Shown: positions 56,963 to 64,000 of the stretch, piece by piece
How the letters are laid out: the number at the start of each line of letters is the position of its first letter
Numbering within the stretch: the first letter of the stretch is position 1
DNA from: Didymella arachidicola
Lineage: Eukaryota > Ascomycota > Dothideomycetes > Pleosporales > Didymellaceae
Reading direction: 5' to 3'
Assembly: GCA_016630955.3 (NCBI GenBank)
Contig: CM050001.1
Coordinates: 806,001-870,000, forward strand
DNA length: 64,000 nt
Notes under the pieces: model-generated
Seen by the model: the letters and a program-made list of their open reading frames with translations, nothing else
Databases searched by the model: none
Told to the model about the DNA's origin: nothing
Translations under genes and position numbers: made by a program

Positions 56963-59082
56963 GTGTTAACAGCTACAAGCACAAGAGGGAGGTCTTTTGT
57001 GGTGTTCCTGCGAGTGACCGCTCATAGAAACAAAACAAGATTTTTCGCTCAGGTAATAGATAACAAAGCCTCTGCACAAAATCCCTGTCCATGTCATTTG
57101 CGACATATGAATGGGACTTGAATCGGATTCACCGGAACGCTTCGAGGTCAAGTTTGATGATGAGGTACGTATGCAGATGTTAGGGCTCAATCGAAAGCCA
57201 ATCAATATGTATCTGTGGCGCCAAAGGGTTTACATGATGTTCCTGAACTTGCAAAGGTAACCTACTTGCTCGCGGTATTGTCACCGTCAATGGTATGTTC
57301 ACCGGGCCGAGGAAACGCTGAACGTTGGTGCCGCGCCAACCTGCTGCAGATATGAACAGCGACTGTTGCAGTATTCGAGTTCAATGAACATCTTACGTTA
57401 TTAAGAAGCCGGTTGTCACGATGTGGTCGCCACCGGGTACAGGGGCAGTGCGAGACGCCGAAGTGGAGCCCTCAGCGTAGTTATCAGGTTCCTACATGGT
57501 GCAGTAAGCTATAGCAGACGTCGAAGCGAAAATGCCCAGTGCAGATCTCGAACTGATACATGTTACAGTTGGTAATATGGCTGTCTCAACAACCAGCATA
57601 CTGGTAGGCGCAGGGTGTCAGCGACGCGGGGCGCCGGCTCGATGTTGCGAAGCTGTGTGCGGGGCTTCGTGACGCTCTACTGTGGTACATGGCATAAGTA
57701 GTATAGGTGGAGAACGGCGACAAGGGGTAAGGACCGAAGATGAGAGCAGATTTACCATGTGATCTAACCAATTAAACAATGATTTCTGTAATAACTCTTG
57801 CCATTTATCCAATAGAATGCTGCAAAGATTTCGCAGCGCATAGTCTAATCATTAGAAACTCCGAGACCCACCTACACTACTTATGCTATATACCACAGTA
57901 TGTCTGAACGAAGTACCTAAGTGGTGTATAGAATGATTGAGATGAACTTTAATCCGCCCTGTCAGCCTTAGGACCCACTTTGACTCGTGCATATGGACTT
58001 TGGAGATGTCGATGCGACGGCACGGCTTCCAAATGGCTGGATTCTACGATAGCGTCAGACGCTGACAGTCATTTCACTATCGTTACAAAACGACCCCGCC
58101 GCGCCTTAGGCATTGCAACCACAGTTCGAGTAAAGCGCCAGGGTCACGATATCGTCATCCTCGCGTCCCGTTACTCAACTTTGCTGAGAATGGGGGACCG
58201 CACAAGGACAGGGTCTTGGAGATCCTCGGCTCACTAAGCGAGGCGCTAGCCATAAGATGTAATTGGCCGCGGGAATGATTGCCCGGATGACCACTAAACT
58301 TGCTTTTTCTCCACGTTTGCAGACCTTGCTCCTGTGCCTCAATGCATGCCATCGTACTCTACGATTACTCCAATCGCGTCGGCTCGTATTCAGGCCCGAT
58401 AAGTGTCTCATTCTGCATGCATGCCCGTTATCTTGCATGCCATCGCGATCGTAAATGTGGGTCAATACATACGATACTATTTGGGCGAAGCGCAACCAAT
58501 GCGCATTGCTCATTCATTGTAATTTTCGCTTCAACGCTTCTACTACAAGACCAGGGTGCTACGTGGACTCATTTCCGTTCATGCCGCCTAAGCTCAATGG
58601 ATCAAGGCATCGTTGATGTCTTCTCGCCAGGCCAGGCCAATGGACATCGCTATCCACTATTAGCGTGGAGCGTGTTGTTGCAACATATGTGGGTAGAATG
58701 CCTCACTCGGCTTCATGAAGCGGCATATCCAAGAATATTGAAAGTTACAATACAATACGCTGGGGAAATGTTTCTTGACTTACCAAATACATGGCATTGA
58801 GAGATTCACGATCTGCCCGGTGGCTGGTTTCATGTGTCTTATAATGATCGAAGGAGCGCCCAAAGGGTTTTTCCCATCTAGATCACTAAACTCTCCCTCA
58901 CCTGTCGTAACCGAAGATACGCGTAGTTCAAAAGTAAATTGCATCTCTTCTTCACGAGACCGCACGCGTGGGACATACGAGCCGCCCGAGTCACCTTTAC
59001 GACGGATCCGCGGGTATGTTGCTAGACGGACCGACCAAAGCCACCGAGCAGCGACTTATCAAACTTTGAACAGCGTCTGGGT
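56963..59082. other. Gene-poor stretch beside the transposon nest
   Basis: About 2.1 kb with no recognised gene. Plus-strand frames of up to 166 codons (58300-58800) lack family features. Some of this may be old decayed repeat. Confidence 0.4.
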
Positions 59083-60054
59083 ATGGAACTCAATACCTGG
59101 AATGACTCCGCATGGACCGAGCACCCCTCTTCAACACCAAATGACCCATTTTCAGGTCGTCGACACACCATATTCGGTGGTGGCACTGAATCGACTCCAG
59201 GTCTTCCTCTTTACCTAATCAACCATGGTTCACTTGGCGCGATTGAGCAATCAAATCACAGTGGAGAAAGCTTCAATACTCATCACGAGTTTAGTCGCGC
59301 GGACTCTGTTCCTGTCGAGCAACTAAGGGAGGAGCTATTGTGGCCTCAGCACCAAGTCGATGTTCTCGAGCAAGACCAACAACAACACGCTCTCATGCGC
59401 CAGGATACATGGCAGTCAGCATCGACTGACACTCTGCTAAGCACAGAGACCCATTATGATCACGCTACAGAAGAAAGTAACGGTCCGCAGCCAATCGCTG
59501 CTCCTGTCGTCAAACGCAAGCGTGGGAGGCCAAGGTTATATGCCACTCCGCCATACGAACAAGGCTCGGATCTCTATGGAGATCCCGCGTCAGACTCGCG
59601 TAAGTCCCAACTGGAGAAGAACCGCATCGCGGCCGAGAAGAGTCGGCGACGCAGGAAAGAGCACACTAACGGGCTGACAGCAAAAGTCACGGTTCTTTCA
59701 TCCAGGAATGAAGCGCTGAAAGTAGAAGAGTCTGCTTTACGTGAGGAACTCCTCAACCTCAAGAATGAGATCTTACGGCATGCTGGATGCAGCTCATCCA
59801 TCATCGACGGGTACATTGCACGAATTGCAGGCAGCAAGCTCGTCGAGATGGCACCTACGCATACACTATCACGAAAGGACTCAGCTCAAACTCCGAGTCC
59901 AGGTAGTCACGACCACCGTGAGAAGAGCCCAAGTATGGCCGCTTGGAAAGGAGGTCAGATACAAGCCGGTGTTGTCGGAGGAAACGCCCCTTCTGCCACG
60001 AGCTCACGCGATCTTTTCGAGATGATGAACGATTTTCTGGATGCTGAGAGATGA
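59083..60054 (+). CDS. bZIP transcription factor with AT-hook
   Basis: Single exon as read, 323 residues. The basic region KSQLEKNRIAAEKSRRRRKEH contains the N-x7-R signature (NRIAAEKSR). It is followed by a leucine zipper with heptad hydrophobics (LTAKVTVLSSRNEALKVEES, then LREELLNLKNEIL), as in the Atf/CREB-like fungal bZIPs. Upstream, VKRKRGRPRLYAT is an AT-hook (core GRP). The N-terminal half is Ser/Thr/Gln-rich and probably disordered. It should bind DNA as a dimer in the nucleus. An upstream exon cannot be excluded because the region before the ATG has no clear in-frame stop context. Confidence 0.87.
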   Translation: MELNTWNDSAWTEHPSSTPNDPFSGRRHTIFGGGTESTPGLPLYLINHGSLGAIEQSNHSGESFNTHHEFSRADSVPVEQLREELLWPQHQVDVLEQDQQQHALMRQDTWQSASTDTLLSTETHYDHATEESNGPQPIAAPVVKRKRGRPRLYATPPYEQGSDLYGDPASDSRKSQLEKNRIAAEKSRRRRKEHTNGLTAKVTVLSSRNEALKVEESALREELLNLKNEILRHAGCSSSIIDGYIARIAGSKLVEMAPTHTLSRKDSAQTPSPGSHDHREKSPSMAAWKGGQIQAGVVGGNAPSATSSRDLFEMMNDFLDAER

Positions 60055-61243
60055 GAGATGAGAAGCGAAAGGAGCCTGGCAATAATGGTCAGTACCAAAA
60101 GGTTCCCAGTTTCATAGGTGTCACAATGCGAACAAGCTCACGTTCCCAATTTTTCATCCAAGAGAGCAATGAATAGTCCAACTCGTGAGTATTGACAATA
60201 TTGACTACTTCAGCAATGGGCCCTTGCCCTGATTGCCAGTCGTTGGCAGACTAAGACCACCACCACTCGCGTTCATACCCTCGATTGCACCTCCTTTCTC
60301 AAATTCGGGCATTGGTGCCGCCTTATCTGCACGAGCAACATGGGAAGACTTCTGTGATGGCTGTGAGAATCTCAAGTATCGATGGCAGGGCTCATGCACA
60401 CCTCTTCGGGACCTGCTCCGTGCACGATGGGATGCTCTGCCTCCTTAAACGGGCCATTGTCGGAGCTTCCGTCGCCATTACGAGGCATTTCAGTGAATGT
60501 GACTTCGTAAAGGTTTCTGAGTATAAATATCGACGTCGTTTGATGGTGGAGTGTTTGGAAATGAATCCCAATGGCACTGAGGAGTTTCGGAGCAAGAAGA
60601 ATCGACAAGATCACTTAAAGCTTGACTGGAGTGAAGTGACGCAGGGATGATATTGTTTTTCACAATTATGACATCATTGAGAATTCAAAGGGACTGTCTT
60701 GGGCTTCCACGAGCCTCGTCGGGACCCATAAGGGAGTATTTCTCGGGGTAATACTATCCCACTGAGGCTGGTTCAGGTCATTATGACTCCTGCTAGAGAG
60801 CTCTCCCGCCCTGAGCTCCGACAGGAACGTCATTCTTATGGCCCCGAGCCAATGAAACATCAGTGTGTGCTTTGCGCAGTGACTGTCATGCCTGTTATAG
60901 GCAAGAGAGTTAACGAACAGACTCAGGAGTGCATGAGGTGACACTGAGCTCGATACTACTGGTTCGTACTGGTACCATAATCTTCGTGAAATTTTCGACG
61001 CGCTCAAGTTCTATTGCAATTGTTTGTGGCGTAAGATATCCCCGACAGCTCTCAACCTGAATTACGTCAAACCGAATAATAAGCGTATCATCAGAACACT
61101 CTTTGTTAATACTGGCAAAAGGTAAATATTGAAATCCCATCCAAGTCTCTATGCGACTCTATCAGCACTTCAGTCGTCAGCAAACATCGAAAGTATGACA
61201 CTAGCGCTCTCGATTTCAAGTCCATGGCACTCACTTGTTTAGG
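60055..61243. other. Intergenic, no gene recognised
   Basis: About 1.2 kb after the bZIP gene. Short frames only. A possible upstream exon for the small gene at 61244 was not found. Confidence 0.45.
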
Positions 61244-61729
61244 ATGCAGGCAATTGAAGCCAGCAGCCAAACGATGGTGATCGCTCAGATGGAGGCCATC
61301 GAGCGTCGCAACTCTCTCCGCATTCCCACGAACCCGATTTCAGATATTCCACCAGGGGGACCCTGGACCATGCATCACACACCCTCAGTTCCGTAGGTCA
61401 TTGGCTGTTCCATTCTCCCCGTTGAAGTCTAACTATGCCGTAGACCAAACACACCAGCAATTTATCTCGACGGATTCGATTACCTGCAAGTCGAGCAGTG
61501 CGACGAGCTTCTTCCGGTGTATCATCGAGTTGTGGCAAATTTGACGGAGCTGCTGAACACCAAGTCAGTGCGTTCGGATGAATCGGAACGCAGTCAGATA
61601 CAAGACCAGTTGATGGAGGCTCAACAGAAATGTCGGCGGCAGCGTCGTCGTCACTCACTGGACGATGATGATAAGCGAGATCTTGCTCGTACTATAAGTA
61701 GTCACGTCAGGCACCATGTTAAAGCTTAA
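61244..61729 (+). CDS. Small hypothetical protein, possibly 3' part of a gene
   Basis: Two exons, 61244-61392 and 61444-61729, with a 51-nt intron (GTAGGT...CCGTAG), keep frame and give 144 residues. It is mostly helical and charged: IAQMEAIERRNSLRIPTNP, DYLQVEQCDELLPVYHRVV and a strongly basic QQKCRRQRRRHSLDDDDKRD near the end. No family was recognised. The ATG directly follows TTGTTTAGG, which looks like a splice acceptor, so this may be the last part of a longer gene whose earlier exons I could not find. Confidence 0.5.
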
Positions 61730-62754
61730 TGAACCGATATCAATTCAGCAGATGTTAATACCTGGAAGAGAAATACATGCTTATTCATCTCCACTCCCGA
61801 CAGGATATTGCCCAGCCGTCTCATCTTAAGCCTACGCAGAGTCGAGTTGCGGGTTATTTGGTTGACGAAAACCTATGGACCCCAGTCTTCAACCTCCAAT
61901 ATGCAGAGCCGTTTCAGTTGCGACTATGTGCCTTTTGCGGTGTTGCAAAAGCGCCCAAACAGCGATTCCAGGAACGGCGAAACCAGCCAGAGCTGCTTGC
62001 GGTGCCAATTCAGCGCTCGCACCTGGTCCTATACTTGTTATTCTTTTTCATTTTGCGTTTTCGACCTGCGAAAGATTGATCGATGGGACGGGTTGGCCGG
62101 TGGCTGCTTGCCAGGAGATGTGAAACGGCTGAGCCAACGAAGAGGGAACATCAAGATCAGCGGCATGGTTAAAATAAGAGCAGGCTCGTGATCTACCAAA
62201 CGCTTGTGCCTGTAGATCGTTGATGTTCGGATGCCGCACCTGAGGGGATACTTTCGGGTACCATAACCCGATCTACGAAGACGAAAACGAAGCCGCGGCC
62301 TTACCACGACTACAAGGACAGGACATCCCAGCAGCAACAGAGTCTGACCAACAGGTGTGTTATGGGTCAGTTCCGTACGAAGATGCTACTAAAATTAAAT
62401 GCTGATCGCGCCAGGAAGTGAAAAGATACGCAAGATCACCCTCGGATGCAGACAACCGACAACGCGGGACGCCATACGCACTGACTTTGAACAGCGCACA
62501 CGCAGCGGATTGTTCAATTGCAAGTCTGTCTTTCTGTCTTCATAACACTTCGCCACATTCCACTCATCGATCTCTCGTCTTGCCGAAATCTGTCATTGTA
62601 TTTCACGTTTGCCGTCATTGGCAGTCAAAGTAGGCAAGAAGAGTACCGTGACTCGTCACAACCGCTGACATATGAATTCGGTACTTCAAAGATCGGAAGA
62701 AGGCAGGGTTGCAAATGTTAGAGCTCTTGACAGTCCTCTCGCTTGGTGTCCACC
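61730..62754. other. Intergenic, no gene recognised
   Basis: About 1 kb between two convergent genes. Only short unrecognised frames are present. Confidence 0.45.
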
Positions 62755-64000
62755 CTAGATAGAACGAAAGACCGGATGTCCGTCCTCGACCTCTAGTGGG
62801 ATCTGATTATAGTACGCCAAACTCGCCTCATTCTCCGGTTCCAGCAGCACGAAAGCATACGCTGCGTTCTTCTGCTTCGTATCCACGTAGAAGCCTCCAG
62901 CAGGGATCCTGACACGTCTTGTAGTCGACTTCGTGACCACCGTAGTCCCAGCGATGCCTTCGAACTTTGTGCGCGCGAGTGTTGCGTTCGTAACTACGAG
63001 TGCTTCCACATCGCCCTCGAATGGCTCAGTAAGTTCTTCTACTTTGATGCCAAGGATGCGGAGACGCGCTGCCACATCAGCCCATGCGCGCGAGAACACG
63101 TACGCTTTTGGTCTTTTGCGAGTCAAAACAGCGACTGCGGGATCTCCGTTCTGGCTTAGAACAGGGACGTCAACTAGACTTCCGTTCACAGCGTTGATGA
63201 ACTGCACGGTCTTATTACTCAAACGGTAGTCCTGAACAACAACAATATCCTCTTCTCTCTCGATAAAGGCCTTACGACCTGCTTCGAAGATGTTGTACAC
63301 ACTGTCGAACTCGTCGACAGCTTTGTTAATTATAGTCGTTAGCGTGATCAGGTGCGAAGCAACGCGACGCTGGAAGTGCTGGTTTGCAAGTCGGATGCCG
63401 CGTGTCTCGACAAGAAATGTCAGGGCCTGGTAGTTGCCCGTGCCTTTATGGTTCGCCTGAGCATGTGCGTCCGGTTCCTGAATGATAACTGTCCCATCCG
63501 ACACACTAGTTGTGAAGTACGAGTGCGTACGTAGACTTTTTGCTTAGGCAGCTGCGAAAACATCTGCGACGAAAGCTTCATTTAACAACCGGATTGAGGG
63601 GTTCACGTTTAAGCCTTTGTTTCCAGATACGAGAAGATCCTGAGAACGGATATAGGGTTGTGCAACGGAATTGCGGCCGGTGTATTCGTGGTCATCGACA
63701 AAGATGTGGGGATCGAAGTTCGACTACAATTGCCGGATTTTGCGCGTTTGCTCCCGTAGTAACACAGCATGGTCGCGATTAGCGTCGTAATTGGACGCAA
63801 GCTGGCGTTGTAGGTACTCGACACCATCGACGTTGTATCGTGGCAGAACAAGCAGGTCCACTTTCTTGAGGACTTTTGCAGTCCACTGTGAAGCAGCGGC
63901 CAGCTTCCCCAGCAGCGCGAGCACACCTTCGTCACCAGCTGGCTCGTTACCGTGCTGCCCTCCTTGAATGAAGACGCGCAGCTTCTTGTCGCTTCCCTTG
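62755..64000 (-). pseudogene. M14 zinc carboxypeptidase, two in-frame stops, runs off window
   Basis: One frame covers 63999 down to the stop at 62755, with the 5' part beyond the window edge. GGQHGNEPAGDEG has the M14 zinc ligands (HxxE). VDLLVLPRYNVDGVEYLQRQ and DPHIFVDDHEYTGRNS follow; RTHSYFTTSVSDG carries the third zinc His, and LTFLVETRGIRLANQHFQRR the catalytic Glu. Two stops interrupt: TAG at 63724-63726 (after KIRQL, where relatives continue with Gln or similar) and TAA at 63544-63546. No intron with consensus ends removes them, and the frame is the same on both sides. Both stops are one C-to-T step from CAG and CAA. The C-terminal 240 residues are intact. It may be a recent pseudogene or hold sequence errors. 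Confidence 0.8.

Overview
The window is nuclear DNA of a filamentous ascomycete (Pezizomycotina, probably Dothideomycetes). The signs are short GT-AG introns (mostly 42-160 nt), two Zn2Cys6 regulators, a CFEM protein, several GPI-anchored Ser/Thr- or Ala-rich wall proteins, a GH76 Dfg5/Dcw1 enzyme, and TA-inserting pogo/Fot1 DNA transposons with C-to-T-type damage. No tRNA, rRNA or CRISPR was seen. Exon boundaries were worked out by hand from splice sites and reading-frame phase. Family names come from motif recognition, not from a search.

Layout. 0-9.4 kb holds housekeeping genes: a tyrosine phosphatase, a GH76 wall enzyme, NAD(P)HX epimerase divergent from mitochondrial ribosomal protein bS16m, and the beta subunit of 3-methylcrotonyl-CoA carboxylase. 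9.4-17.2 kb has a BTB/POZ gene and DOA1/UFD3, separated by long stretches with no gene. 19-32.7 kb is more accessory: a Ser/Thr-rich wall protein, a decayed F-box/ankyrin gene, an NmrA-like dehydrogenase, a GNAT acetyltransferase, a decayed cytochrome P450, a Cys-rich BTB gene with an in-frame TGA, a Zn2Cys6 regulator and an Ala/Ser-rich GPI protein. 33.9-44.5 kb carries a four-pass membrane protein, a CFEM protein, a seven-pass membrane protein, an HTD2-like mitochondrial dehydratase and a second Zn2Cys6 regulator.

The most coherent functional unit is at 44.6-48.7 kb. A ZIP zinc importer with an extended Cys/His-rich ectodomain is transcribed divergently from a PRA1/Asp f 2 zincophore homologue. 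This is the arrangement known from other fungi, where the secreted protein binds zinc and the importer takes it up. The importer ectodomain has three 10-residue C-x8-C repeats. Each is cut by a phase-2 intron at the same residue, which points to exon duplication. The zincophore ends in a related C-x8-C, His-rich motif.

Immediately downstream, 49.2-57.0 kb is a nest of four pogo/Fot1-like transposons (E1-E4). Removing E2 and E3 restores the left terminal repeat of E4, so two elements entered the same TA inside an older one. All four transposases are broken. The premature stops and a catalytic Asp-to-Asn change all fit CpA-to-TpA mutation, as in RIP. 57-64 kb holds a bZIP factor with an AT-hook, a small unknown gene and an M14 carboxypeptidase that runs off the window with two in-frame stops of the same kind.
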